Shown: positions 52,086-61,141, counted from the first letter of the stretch. The stretch is 64,000 bases of DNA from Salmonella bongori NCTC 12419 (GCF_000252995.1 NC_015761.1:1798001-1862000); one strand, 5' to 3'. Numbers and translations are program-made. The notes: generated by a model not told the origin, from the sequence alone.

Positions 52086-52295
52086 TCAGATAGCTGTTAC
52101 GTTAACAGCGGCCGGACCTTTCTGGCCGTCCTGAATTTCGAACTCAACGTTCTGGCCTTCAGCCAGAGTTTTGAAGCCATTGCCCTGGATAGCGGAGAAG
52201 TGTACGAACACATCTTTGCTGCCATCAGCCGGAGTAATGAAGCCAAAACCTTTGGACTCGTTGAACCACTTAACTTGACCTTTAATCTTTGCCAT
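52086..52295 (-). CDS. cspC: Cold shock-like protein CspC
   Basis: A 69-residue OB-fold RNA chaperone with RNP1 KGFGFITP and RNP2 DVFVHFSAI. CspC is not cold-induced; in Salmonella, CspC and CspE bind many mRNAs and affect virulence genes. ATG at 52293-52295 follows AAGGAATTTTGCAA; the two-residue longer start is rejected by homology. Co-transcribed with yobF, 12 bases upstream. Confidence 0.96.
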
Positions 52296-52307
52296 TTGCA
52301 AAATTCC

Positions 52308-52451
52308 TTAGAGTGTTTTCTTTGCCCGCAGGCATAACATAGATAAAACTGAGACATTACTGCTTGAGGCACTAATATAAGGTTCGGCAGAGAAGCGGTA
52401 TTCAACGTCAACGTGTTTACTCAGGACTTCTTTACTGAAAATGCCACACAT
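52308..52451 (-). CDS. yobF: Small protein YobF
   Basis: A 47-residue protein starting MCGIFSKEVLSKHVDVEYRF and ending LCLRAKKTL, matching the DUF2527-type YobF of E. coli. It is encoded just ahead of cspC and is stress-induced in E. coli; function unknown. GAGGTAC lies upstream of the ATG at 52449-52451. Confidence 0.9.
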   Translation of the reverse strand: MCGIFSKEVLSKHVDVEYRFSAEPYISASSSNVSVLSMLCLRAKKTL

Positions 52452-53107
52452 AAACAGAACTGTACCTCGTTTAACCCAAAGCCTGTTATCACATACAACG
52501 TTAATTATGGCAAGCCATTTTTAAACGTGTCTCGATCCGTCGCACAAATTACGAGAACCTTCACATAGAAGCAGCACGTTTATGCAACAAAACTGCTGAA
52601 GATATATCTTCATGTGCTGGCAGACACGCTGATAACGCTACTGCTGAACAGCCACTTTTTTACCATAGCTCAATAACTTCGCATCTTCCAGTACATCAAA
52701 TCACATTTAAAAGCTGCATTTTTCATATCACTTTTTATGCTGAGTAATGCATAAATTATCATCATGCTAAAAAACACCTTTTAATCAAAAGAATAGAAAA
52801 GAAAAGAGGTTTACGGTATCGCTATCCGTAACCTGTCTGACCTTTACAGGGTGCCTTAAAATAATGAACAAACAATGACAATTCATAAAACGGGAGAGAA
52901 ACGTTTCGCTTTTAATAAAAACGATCGTTATCACATAATTGACATAGACGCATTTGTTATAAATATAAAACTGTGTTTCATATCAACTCTTATTAGACAG
53001 GATGTTGATACCGCCTTATCGATGGTAAACAGCCATACCGACAAAAACAGAAAGGCAGGACGGGGACGTACGGCATCTGACGCCGCCTGCGTCCCCCGGC
53101 AAAGGAC
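52452..53107. other. Gene-poor region upstream of yobF-cspC
   Basis: 656 AT-rich bases between yobF and yebO with no convincing protein gene. The yobF-proximal part is probably a long 5' leader or promoter region for yobF-cspC. A plus-strand frame from 52875 runs into yebO antisense and has no ribosome site. No small RNA could be assigned by eye. Confidence 0.55.
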
Positions 53108-53395
53108 TTATCGTTCAGCAACCAGGCGAATGATATCCTCCTCCTCTTTCGGTTCGCTTACCGCAGTTGCGGAGTCAGTGTCTTTTTCAGGTTCATTGGC
53201 TGCACAAAGTCGGCGCAACAAGGCGTTTTGCCGCTTTTGCTGATCCAATAACGCTTCGAGCAGTTCTACCTGTTCGTTAACCCGGGAACTTGCCCGGTTA
53301 ACGAAAAACCAGAGCACCAGACCAACCACCAGAACCATCACTGATACAACTAAAGATGCAAGGGAAAACGCACCAGAGTTTAAAACATCGTTCAT
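53108..53395 (-). CDS. yebO: YebO family membrane protein
   Basis: A 95-residue protein with one N-terminal membrane helix (LASLVVSVMVLVVGLVLWFFV) and a cytoplasmic coiled-coil-like region (VNEQVELLEALLDQQKRQN) before an acidic tail. Function unknown. It lies 70 bases downstream of mgrB on the same strand, and may share its PhoP-dependent transcript. Confidence 0.9.
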   Translation of the reverse strand: MNDVLNSGAFSLASLVVSVMVLVVGLVLWFFVNRASSRVNEQVELLEALLDQQKRQNALLRRLCAANEPEKDTDSATAVSEPKEEEDIIRLVAER

Positions 53396-53465
53396 TTCAC
53401 CACCTCAATGTAGAGACGTCATTCTACCACTGCTACACGGGAAGGAAATCTCTGGTACAAAACGT

Positions 53466-53609
53466 TTACCAGGGAATAAATTTATTGATGGCGCAAATAC
53501 CGCTGAAAAATTGTACATCCTGATCGCACATGATATTAAACACCTGCGCCCACAGCAGCAGACATACCACCACTACGATGCCGAGGACGACCCATCGAAA
53601 TTTTTTCAC
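53466..53609 (-). CDS. mgrB: PhoQ inhibitor MgrB, GTG start
   Basis: A 47-residue inner-membrane peptide that binds PhoQ and damps the PhoPQ system. Short basic N-terminus (KKFRW), membrane helix [18 protein letters not shown] and a periplasmic tail with two cysteines ([10 protein letters not shown] and SGICAINKF) needed for activity. Start GTG at 53607-53609 after GGAGAGTGGA. A PhoP half-box GGTTTA (minus strand, 53659-53664) and a TGATAA -10-like sequence lie upstream. Also called yobG. Too short for default gene calling. Confidence 0.93.
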
Positions 53610-53658
53610 TCCACTCTCCGATCTTACATCTTATACCGCTAAATTATCATGCGTTACT

Positions 53659-53664
53659 TAAACC
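53659..53664 (-). promoter_or_regulatory. PhoP half-box upstream of mgrB
   Basis: GGTTTA on the minus strand, 50 bases before the mgrB GTG and ahead of TGATAATTT. The second direct repeat expected for a PhoP box is poor. PhoP control of mgrB is established, which raises the prior. Confidence 0.4.
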
Positions 53665-53766
53665 AGGAGTAACTGTAGCGGCATTATATGTTTTTAGGAA
53701 TGATTCACTTGTTTCAATCAATGTACACGCTACTCTTATTCTAACGAAAAAACAAAAGAGGTTGTA

Positions 53767-54006
53767 ATGCGTTTGATCATTCGCGCAATAATATTGTTTT
53801 CCCTGGTATGGATAGGCTTACTGCTGAGCGGCTATGGCGTACTGGTAGGAAGTAACGTGAACGCGGCGGGACTAGGCCTGCAGTGCCATTACCTGACCGC
53901 ACGCGGCACCAGCACAGCGCAATATGTCCATACGAATAGCGGTATCATCGGCTTTTCTGACTGCCCTATTTTCAGAAAAAGCGCCACTGTCGTGGATAAT
54001 GGCTAA
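53767..54006 (+). CDS. yobH: Uncharacterised YobH family protein
   Basis: A 79-residue protein with an N-terminal hydrophobic segment (IIRAIILFSLVWIGLLLSGYG) acting as signal anchor or uncleaved signal, followed by a small periplasmic domain with two cysteines (LQCHYLTAR and SDCPIFRK) that may form a disulphide. Function unknown. AAAGAGG lies upstream. Divergent from mgrB. Confidence 0.88.
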   Translation: MRLIIRAIILFSLVWIGLLLSGYGVLVGSNVNAAGLGLQCHYLTARGTSTAQYVHTNSGIIGFSDCPIFRKSATVVDNG

Positions 54007-54159
54007 GCGCTAATAAATAATTTCATGCTGAAACTATCCTGGAAATTTTTCCTATATTGACTATTGGTTATAAGCGCCGTTAAATATTATTTTAATAACC
54101 GTTAAATAAGCAGATTACCATTATCATTTTTATCATTCCCACTCATTAAATGTTATAAA

Positions 54160-54191
54160 AAAAACAGCCACATTTTTCGTGGCTGTTTTTT
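54160..54191. terminator. Bidirectional terminator between yobH and kdgR
   Basis: AAAAACAGCCAC (54160-54171) pairs with GTGGCTGTTTTT (54179-54190), with A-run and T-run on the two sides so that it can work for both converging transcripts. Confidence 0.88.
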
Positions 54192-54213
54192 AGCGTCATA
54201 GCAATAATATTGC

Positions 54214-55005
54214 TCAGAAGGGATAATTGTTGTAACCCATTTGCTCAGAAATTTTACGTGCAGCGGTGTGCAACATAGCAACATATTCCTGTAAACGCTC
54301 TTCGGAAAAGCGTAGCGTTGGGAAAGAAATGCTTAACCCTGCAATCACTACGCCAAAACGATCGAATACCGGTACGCCGATGCAACGTAAACCTTCTTCC
54401 TGCTCTTCGTTATCTTCACCATAACCTTGCTCGCGCACTTTATCCAACAGAGGCAATAAGGCTTCTGTGCTGGTAATGGTTCGCCCGGTGCTTTGTTTAT
54501 ACTCTACGCCATCCAGAATCTGCTTAACCTCATCGCGATCGCGCCAGGCCAGAAGCACTTTGCCAATAGCGGTACTGTACAGGGGATTACGGCGGCCAAT
54601 GCGTGAGTACATCCGAAGATTGTACATAGAGTCTATTTTGTGGATATAGACAATGCTGTCTTCATCCAGAGCACCAAGATGGATAGTTTCTTTCGTCAGA
54701 CGAGAAAGCTCGCGCATCTGGATGTCCGCGCTGCGGATCAAATCAACATTTTGCAAAGCTCGCGCGCCCAGTTCAAACAGCTTTAGCGTCAGCGAGTATT
54801 TTTCCGACTCCCCTTCCTGCGCCACGTAGCCCAGCGTTTTCATGGTCTGTAAAAAGCGATAAACGGTGCTTTTCGACATCATGACGCGCTGCGACAGTTC
54901 GGTAATCCCTATTTCACGCTCTTCACCCAGCGCCTGCAGAATGCCGAAAACCTTCAGCACAGAAGATACAGAATCAGGCTGTTTATCCAGATCTGCGTTT
55001 GCCAT
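54214..55005 (-). CDS. kdgR: Pectin-degradation regulator KdgR
   Basis: IclR-family repressor of 263 residues. N-terminal winged helix (ITELSQRVMMSKSTVYRFLQ) and C-terminal effector domain expected to bind 2-keto-3-deoxygluconate. In enterobacteria it controls kdg and related sugar-acid genes. Divergent from yebQ, separated by 175 bases. Confidence 0.95.
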   Translation of the reverse strand: MANADLDKQPDSVSSVLKVFGILQALGEEREIGITELSQRVMMSKSTVYRFLQTMKTLGYVAQEGESEKYSLTLKLFELGARALQNVDLIRSADIQMRELSRLTKETIHLGALDEDSIVYIHKIDSMYNLRMYSRIGRRNPLYSTAIGKVLLAWRDRDEVKQILDGVEYKQSTGRTITSTEALLPLLDKVREQGYGEDNEEQEEGLRCIGVPVFDRFGVVIAGLSISFPTLRFSEERLQEYVAMLHTAARKISEQMGYNNYPF

Positions 55006-55180
55006 TTATCACCTCATTACGAGCGTTTTATAAAATTCAGAACAAGTTTTTATTATAATTTCACGCCAGGTCGCCCGCAATCCATCTTTGCTTACTTCGT
55101 TACAAATCTGCGACATAACGCCGCGATAGTAATGCTAAAATTATTATTCAGATCATAATTGCTCTTATTACAAAATACTT

Positions 55181-56554
55181 ATGGAAAAAAAACGGGCTGA
55201 CGGCCTACCCCTCCCGCAGCGATATGGCGCAATCCTGACAATTGTCATCGGTATTTCGATGGCGGTTCTGGATGGTGCCATCGCTAATGTCGCGCTGCCA
55301 ACCATCGCCGCAGATTTACACGCCTCCCCTGCCAGTTCCATCTGGATTGTCAATGCGTACCAAATCGCGATTGTTGTCTCACTGCTTTCCCTCTCTTTTT
55401 TGGGCGACATGTTTGGTTATCGCCGGATCTATAAATGTGGACTGGTTATATTTTTGCTTTCATCATTATTTTGCGCGCTTTCAGACTCGCTGCAAATGCT
55501 CACGCTGGCGCGTATCGCTCAGGGGTTTGGCGGCGCAGCGCTCATGAGTGTCAATACGGCACTCATTCGTCTTATCTACCCCCAACGCCATCTGGGACGC
55601 GGGATGGGGATTAACTCTTTTATCGTTGCCGTCTCTTCGGCTGCAGGCCCAACTATCGCCGCGGCAATCCTGTCCATCTCATCATGGAAATGGCTGTTCC
55701 TGATTAATGTTCCGTTAGGCGTCATCGCCTTAATACTGGCCATCCGCTTTTTACCGGCAAATAGCTCTCATGGTACTAAACCTCGTTTTGACTTACCCAG
55801 CGCGGTAATGAATGCGCTCACATTCGGCCTGCTGATTACCGCACTGGGCGGTTTTGCCCAGGGGCAATCGCTCACGCTGATTGGCGCCGAGTTGCTTATC
55901 CTGGTCGTGGTCGGTTTTTTCTTCGTCCGCCGCCAGCTGGCTTTACCTGTTCCCTTGCTTCCCATTGACCTGCTGCGCATCCCGCTCTTTTCGCTCTCCA
56001 TCGGCACTTCGATTTGCTCGTTCTGCGCACAAATGTTAGCTATGGTCTCACTGCCTTTTTACCTGCAAACCGTACTGGGCCGTAGCGAAGTAGAAACCGG
56101 CCTGTTGTTGACTCCCTGGCCGCTGGCAACCATGGTAATGGCGCCGCTGGCCGGTTATCTGATTGAACGTCTTCATGCCGGTTTGTTGGGCGCGCTGGGA
56201 ATGGTGGTAATGGCTACCGGGCTGTTTGCGCTGGTGATACTGCCCGTCTCCCCCTCTGATCTGAATATTATCTGGCCGATGATGCTTTGCGGCGCGGGCT
56301 TTGGTCTGTTCCAGTCACCAAATAATCACACCATTATTACTTCCGCGCCACGTGAACGTAGCGGTGGTGCCAGTGGGATGCTGGGCACAGCACGGCTGCT
56401 AGGTCAAAGTATCGGCGCCGCGCTGGTGGCGCTCATGTTGAACCAGTTTGGCGATAGCGGTACGCACTTGTCCCTGCTCGTAGCAGGCATTCTGGCCATC
56501 CTCGCGGCGGTGGTGAGCGGTTTACGTATTACGCAGCCGCGCGTTCAGGCGTAA
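55181..56554 (+). CDS. yebQ: MFS multidrug-type transporter YebQ
   Basis: A 457-residue major facilitator of the DHA2 drug:H+ antiporter family with about 14 helices. Motif A-like LGDMFGYRRIYKCGL and motif C-like block SSAAGPTIAAAILSISSWKW. Substrate unknown. No clear Shine-Dalgarno; AAAATACTT precedes the ATG. Confidence 0.93.
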   Translation: MEKKRADGLPLPQRYGAILTIVIGISMAVLDGAIANVALPTIAADLHASPASSIWIVNAYQIAIVVSLLSLSFLGDMFGYRRIYKCGLVIFLLSSLFCALSDSLQMLTLARIAQGFGGAALMSVNTALIRLIYPQRHLGRGMGINSFIVAVSSAAGPTIAAAILSISSWKWLFLINVPLGVIALILAIRFLPANSSHGTKPRFDLPSAVMNALTFGLLITALGGFAQGQSLTLIGAELLILVVVGFFFVRRQLALPVPLLPIDLLRIPLFSLSIGTSICSFCAQMLAMVSLPFYLQTVLGRSEVETGLLLTPWPLATMVMAPLAGYLIERLHAGLLGALGMVVMATGLFALVILPVSPSDLNIIWPMMLCGAGFGLFQSPNNHTIITSAPRERSGGASGMLGTARLLGQSIGAALVALMLNQFGDSGTHLSLLVAGILAILAAVVSGLRITQPRVQA

Positions 56555-56582
56555 AAAAAGCGCGTCGGAAGACGCGCTTTTT
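56555..56582. terminator. Bidirectional terminator between yebQ and htpX
   Basis: AAAAAGCGCGTC (56555-56566), loop GGAA, GACGCGCTTTTT (56571-56582). Works for yebQ and, in reverse, for htpX. Confidence 0.88.
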
Positions 56583-56600
56583 CCTGTTACCACGAGCGTA

Positions 56601-57482
56601 TTATTTAAGGTATTCACCACTACGCAGCGCTTCAATACGTTTATCCAGCGGTGGATGCGTCATAAACAACTCACTCAGCGATTTAGACTTACCGTTGATG
56701 CAAAACGCCATCATGCTGGTCGCTTCTTGCGGCTCATAGCTGGTTTTCAGGCGCTGCAATGCGGCAATCATTTTTTCACGGCCAACCAGCTTCGCCGAGC
56801 CCGCATCGGCATGGAACTCACGGTAACGAGAGAACCACATCGTGATAATGCTCGCCAGAATACCGAAGACCAGTTCCAGCACCGTGGCGACGGCAAAATA
56901 GATGAGCGGATTGCCATTACTCCCTTCCCCCTCATCACGGTTGCCGCCCAAAAATCCGGCAGCAATCTGGGCGATGATGCGCGAAATAAAGATAACGAAG
57001 GTGTTTACCACCCCCTGGATCAACGTCATTGTCACCATATCACCGTTGGCAATGTGGCTGATTTCATGCGCGATGACGGCTTCTGCTTCATCAGGACTCA
57101 TGTTTTGCAACAGCCCGGTGCTCACGGCGACCAGCGAGGCGTCACGGCGTGCGCCCGTCGCAAACGCGTTAATATCCGGCGCATGGTAGATAGCCACCTG
57201 TGGCATGGCGATACCGGCCTGTCGCGCTTGCGTTGCTACCGTATTCATTAGCCAGCGTTCTCTTTCATTGCGAGGTTGCTCAATAACTTCCCCTCCCACG
57301 GATTTTAACGCCATCCATTTGGACATCAGCAATGAAATAAAAGAACCGCCAAAACCAAACAGCAACGCCATAATCAGCAAGCCTTGTACGCTGCTTGACT
57401 GTATCCCTGTCAGGCTCAGAACCAGACCGAAAACTACCATCACGGCCAGGTTCGTCAGCAGGAAGAGCGCGATTCGCATCAT
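56601..57482 (-). CDS. htpX: Membrane zinc metalloprotease HtpX
   Basis: M48 protease of 293 residues in the inner membrane, acting with FtsH in membrane protein quality control. Two N-terminal helices, zinc motif [16 protein letters not shown] with the HEISH (HExxH) signature, third ligand region in [17 protein letters not shown], then two more hydrophobic segments. In E. coli it is under CpxR; a GTAAA half-site lies upstream on the minus strand near 57596-57600, but I do not call it as a site. Confidence 0.96.
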
Positions 57483-57750
57483 AATTTTCTTTTAACCTCA
57501 ATTTAACAAAACGCACTATGCGATTACCCACATCGTATGGGTCTTATGGCTATTTTCAAGCATCACCAGGCGGTAAGTCACGAGAAAAACACAACTTTAC
57601 ATTTTGTAGTATTATACTGACGACTTGCTGAGCTTGTTAAAAATAAATATCCTCCGGCATAGCCGGAGGTTTTTCTGATGCGCCTGTAAGGCTCTCTTAC
57701 CAGCCGCGCCCTAACAGGCGCATACGATCTGACATTTGCATCAAACTTCG

Positions 57751-58209
57751 TTACTTACGGCCCGTAAACGGGCTACCCGGATAAGGGATCGATAACTGCT
57801 CTCCCATTTTATCCTCTTCAAGCTGGTGCTTTATGTATTCCTGTATCTTCGCTGTGTTCTTACCCACCGTATCAACGTAGTATCCGCGGCACCAGAACTC
57901 CCTGTTCCTGTATTTGAATTTCAAATCCCCAAACTGCTCATACAGCATCAGGCTGCTTTTACCCTTCAGATAGCCCATGAAGCCCGACACACTCATCTTC
58001 GGCGGGATCTCCAGAAGCATGTGGATATGATCTGCGCAACATTCTGCTTCCAGAATTCGTACGTTTTTCCATTCACACAATTTTCTTAATATGCTGCCTA
58101 CTGCCCTACGCTTCTCTCCATAGAACGCTTGTCTTCGGTATTTGGGCGCGAAAACTATGTGATATTTACAGTTCCATCGGGTGTGCGCTAAGCTCTTTTC
58201 GTCCCCCAT
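57751..58209 (-). CDS. tnpA: IS200 transposase, Y1 family
   Basis: A 152-residue single-strand DNA transposase. HUH-type motif in CADHIHMLLEIPPK and the catalytic tyrosine in the C-terminal helix (GYYVDTVGKNTAKIQEYI). Full length and uninterrupted. ATG at 58207-58209 (MGDEKSLAHTRWNCKYHIVF); a longer in-frame start is not used. Translation of IS200 tnpA is normally very low because the start is hidden in structure and by an antisense RNA. Confidence 0.95.
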   Translation of the reverse strand: MGDEKSLAHTRWNCKYHIVFAPKYRRQAFYGEKRRAVGSILRKLCEWKNVRILEAECCADHIHMLLEIPPKMSVSGFMGYLKGKSSLMLYEQFGDLKFKYRNREFWCRGYYVDTVGKNTAKIQEYIKHQLEEDKMGEQLSIPYPGSPFTGRK

Positions 58210-58265
58210 TGGGACCCCCTTTTGATTTCTTGTTGAACTTTTGCAGTTGCCAGGCCGCAAGATGT
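58165..58265 (+). ncRNA. Probable art200 antisense RNA of IS200
   Basis: IS200 copies encode a short antisense RNA opposite the tnpA ribosome site, and this copy has the whole region. Placement is from family knowledge; I did not identify its promoter or ends. Confidence 0.35.
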
Positions 58266-58319
58266 TTTAACAAATCAAAAGGGGTTTTAATAACTGGCTT
58301 AAAGCTGAAAGCTTTCCGG

Positions 58320-58342
58320 AACCCCCAGCCTAGCTGGGGGTT
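58320..58342 (-). terminator. IS200 upstream-end hairpin
   Basis: A perfect 10-base stem with 3-base loop just inside the element, upstream of tnpA. It is known to block impinging transcription into IS200; here it lies directly after the prc terminator. Confidence 0.75.
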
Positions 58343-58352
58343 TTCCATAGAC

Positions 58353-58381
58353 AAAAAACAGGCACAATTTCTTGTGCCTGT
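58353..58381 (-). terminator. Terminator of prc
   Basis: On the minus strand ACAGGCACAA, a 4-base loop, TTGTGCCTGT, then six T. The T-run ends at the IS200 boundary. Confidence 0.85.
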
Positions 58382-58386
58382 GAGTG

Positions 58387-60435
58387 TTACTTAGCGGCGA
58401 CTGCCTGCTCCGTTGGCTTTTCTTTTTCAAGATGCGCCAGATCAAGAGCAATCTTCACCGTTTCATCAAGGTACGGGTCCGGCTCCTGGTAATCTTTTGG
58501 CAGATCGTCCAGTTTTTTCAGCAGCGGTTTACCCTCGCGTTTAAACCGGTCGTTAATACGCGCCAGACGCATGGCATCCTCTTCATTGTTCTCTTTCTCA
58601 CGTTGCGCATAGTTAAGAGAGACAATGTTTCGCTTATCCTTCTGGGCATTGAAACGAGCAATATCCTTCATGATGTACTGGAACTCAGGATCTTTGGCGA
58701 TACGCGCGTTATGTTCTTTCAATAACTCCGGACCAAACTGACTTAAATCATCCGATTTCACGTACTTAGCCGCATCGATGCTATCCCACGGCAAGGCGTT
58801 ATCTTCAAATTTTTCTCCCGTTTCCGTCTCTTCATTCCCTGTCGGCATGATGATATCCGGCGTAACCCCTTTGCGCTGCGTACTGCCACCGTTAACACGG
58901 TAAAACTTCTGGATGGTGTACTGCACCGACCCCAACGCAGGCCATTCCGGACGAAGCATCTGATCGTAAATTCGATTTAACGAACGATATTGCTGCACCG
59001 TCCCTTTACCGAAAGTCGGCTCGCCGACAATTAACGCACGACCGTAATCCTGCATCGCGGCGGCGAATATTTCCGATGCCGAGGCGCTGAAGCGATCGAC
59101 CAACACCACCAGTGGGCCTTTATAGTAGACAACGCCGTCGGTATCGCTATCCTCGCGCACCTTTCCGTTATTGTCGCGTACCTGAACTATCGGACCGGAA
59201 GGAATAAACAGACCGGAAAGCGAAACCGCTTCCGTCAGCGCCCCGCCACCGTTGGAACGCAGATCGATAACAATGCTGCTAACGTTCTGTTTTTCCAGCT
59301 TCTGCAGCTGAACTTTGACATCATCAGTCAACCCGACATAGAAGCCAGGAATATCCAGTACGCCGACTTTTTCTTTGTCGACCGTTTTCACCGACATTTT
59401 TACTGCGCGATCTTCAAGACGGATACGTTCGCGCGTCAAAGTGACGATGCGGGTTTTCGTTCCTTTACCGGCAGGCAGAATCTCCAGACGGACCTTACTG
59501 CCTTTTGGCCCTTTAATCAGCGCCACCACATCATCAAGACGCCAACCAATGACGTCGACCATGGGTTTGCCAGTCTGTCCTACGCCGACGATGCGGTCAC
59601 CAACGCTAATCGACTTGCTCTTCGCCGCCGGACCGCCAGCAACCAACGAGTTAATAACTGTGTAATCATCATCCATTTGCAGTACCGCGCCGATACCTTC
59701 CAGAGACAGACTCATTTCGGTATTAAACTGCTCGGTATTGCGAGGAGAAAGGTAATTTGTGTGCGGGTCGATTTCACGCGCAAAAGCGGTCATCGCCAGT
59801 GAAAACACATCTTCACTGTTGGTCTGCGCCAGACGGCGAATGGCAAATTTATAGCGACGCGTCAGCGTTTCACGAATTTCTTTGTCACTCTTGCCTGTGA
59901 GTTTCAGACTAAGCTCGTCGAATTTCACTTTGCTATCCCACAGCGCATTCAGCTCAGCCTCATCTTTCGGCCAGGGCGCTTTACTGCGGTCCAGGTTAAA
60001 CGTATCGTTTCCGGTAAAATCCATCGGGCGTTCCAGCACTTTTAGCGCGTACTGGTATCGTTCAAACCGGCGCTTTTGCGCCAGGTTGTAAAGATCGTAA
60101 AAAACATCCAGTTTACCCGTACGCAGCTCATCGCCTAACACGGTTTTCTTTTTCGCAAACTGTTCGACATCGCTCGCCAACAACACGTTATGGCTGTAGT
60201 CAAGGAGATTCAGATAACGATCAAAGATCTTTGCCGAAAATGCCTGATCCAGATCGAACTGGCGATAATGGGAGCGGGTAAAACGCGACGTCACGCGCTC
60301 GCTCACTGTCGCATGTTGCGTCTCTTCCTTCAGTACGGGAATTTGATCAGCGCGCGTAATATCTTCCACGGCGAAGGACTGGCCTGCTAATGCAAGCAGG
60401 CCAGCTAACGCGGTAAGCCTAAAAAAAGTGTTCAT
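58387..60435 (-). CDS. prc: Carboxy-terminal (tail-specific) protease Prc
   Basis: Periplasmic S41 protease of 682 residues that trims FtsI and degrades tagged or misfolded proteins, with lipoprotein NlpI as adaptor. Signal peptide FFRLTALAGLLALAGQSFA; PDZ domain around residues 235-325 (MSLSLEGIGAVLQMDDDYTV); catalytic serine in VDRFSASASEIFAAAM and lysine in GEPTFGKGTVQQY. ATG at 60433-60435 by homology; a 16-residue longer frame is ignored. Follows proQ by 19 bases. Confidence 0.96.
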   Translation of the reverse strand: MNTFFRLTALAGLLALAGQSFAVEDITRADQIPVLKEETQHATVSERVTSRFTRSHYRQFDLDQAFSAKIFDRYLNLLDYSHNVLLASDVEQFAKKKTVLGDELRTGKLDVFYDLYNLAQKRRFERYQYALKVLERPMDFTGNDTFNLDRSKAPWPKDEAELNALWDSKVKFDELSLKLTGKSDKEIRETLTRRYKFAIRRLAQTNSEDVFSLAMTAFAREIDPHTNYLSPRNTEQFNTEMSLSLEGIGAVLQMDDDYTVINSLVAGGPAAKSKSISVGDRIVGVGQTGKPMVDVIGWRLDDVVALIKGPKGSKVRLEILPAGKGTKTRIVTLTRERIRLEDRAVKMSVKTVDKEKVGVLDIPGFYVGLTDDVKVQLQKLEKQNVSSIVIDLRSNGGGALTEAVSLSGLFIPSGPIVQVRDNNGKVREDSDTDGVVYYKGPLVVLVDRFSASASEIFAAAMQDYGRALIVGEPTFGKGTVQQYRSLNRIYDQMLRPEWPALGSVQYTIQKFYRVNGGSTQRKGVTPDIIMPTGNEETETGEKFEDNALPWDSIDAAKYVKSDDLSQFGPELLKEHNARIAKDPEFQYIMKDIARFNAQKDKRNIVSLNYAQREKENNEEDAMRLARINDRFKREGKPLLKKLDDLPKDYQEPDPYLDETVKIALDLAHLEKEKPTEQAVAAK

Positions 60436-60454
60436 GCCAGGCCTGGCCTCCGTT

Positions 60455-61141
60455 TCAGAACACCAAGTGTTCTGCGCGTACAATCAAAGACATACCCGAA
60501 TTCAGCTGTACACGGACACCATCTTTGGTGATTTCTAATACGGTGGCATCCATCGCATTATTACCCGCTTTCACCTTGAGGGACTGCCCTACCGTCAATA
60601 CTGAAATATCAGAAACCGGCGTGTGCTTCTCTTCGCGAGGCGCACGCGGCGCTTTTGCCGTCGGTTTATCAGCGCGAGGTTTACGTTCAGCGCCTTCTTT
60701 ACGGCGCGCTACCGGACGAGGTTTACGCTCGCGTCGCGGCGCGTCTTCTTTTTCGCCTGCCGCCGCGGCAGCTTCGCGTTTTTTCGCTTGCTGCTCTGCG
60801 CGCTGCGCCTGAACCCGGGCTTTGGCTTCTTCAAGCTGCTTACGGGCATGTTCGACATGCTGCTCCTCCAGCTCGCCGCACGGGTTGCCATCAAGGTCAA
60901 CGCGCGTAGCGCCCGGCTTAACGCCGTACAGGTAACGCCAGCTTGAAGTATAAAGACGTAAAGCGGAACGAAGTTGCGTTTTGCTGAGGTTCATTTCGCC
61001 CCCAACACGCTCTACCAGATCCTGAAAAATACCAATTTTCAGCGGGCGCGCTTCGCCTTCCGCACTAAAACAGTGAGGAAAACGCTCGGCCAGAAACGCG
61101 ATAACTTCTTTACTGCTATTCAACTTAGGTTGATTTTCCAT
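60455..61141 (-). CDS. proQ: RNA chaperone ProQ
   Basis: Global RNA-binding protein of 228 residues. FinO-like N-terminal domain (residues 5-120), a long basic linker rich in Lys, Arg and Ala, and a C-terminal Tudor-like domain (ISVLTVGQSLKVKAGNNAMD). It binds many structured small RNAs and 3' ends in Salmonella. Co-transcribed with prc. Confidence 0.97.
   Translation of the reverse strand: MENQPKLNSSKEVIAFLAERFPHCFSAEGEARPLKIGIFQDLVERVGGEMNLSKTQLRSALRLYTSSWRYLYGVKPGATRVDLDGNPCGELEEQHVEHARKQLEEAKARVQAQRAEQQAKKREAAAAAGEKEDAPRRERKPRPVARRKEGAERKPRADKPTAKAPRAPREEKHTPVSDISVLTVGQSLKVKAGNNAMDATVLEITKDGVRVQLNSGMSLIVRAEHLVF

Larger units (their letters stand above)
57643..58350 (-). mobile_element. 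IS200 insertion sequence
   Basis: About 708 bases of IS200 (IS200/IS605 family), with tnpA on the minus strand. The downstream end carries the hairpin CCTCCGGC-ATA-GCCGGAGG (57651-57669) and a longer stem (ATGCGCCTGT with ACAGGCGCAT, 57678-57723). The upstream end carries the terminator-like stem AACCCCCAGC-CTA-GCTGGGGGTT (58320-58342). No terminal inverted repeats or target duplication, as normal for this family. The ends are placed by expected length and may be off by a few bases. Confidence 0.88.

Noticed and set aside
52875..53243. 122-codon plus-strand frame near yebO
   Set aside because: No Shine-Dalgarno, overlaps yebO antisense, and its second half is a low-complexity Ser-rich translation.
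57651..57723. Hairpins downstream of tnpA considered as a CRISPR-like or REP repeat
   Set aside because: They are the end structures of IS200; only one copy is present.
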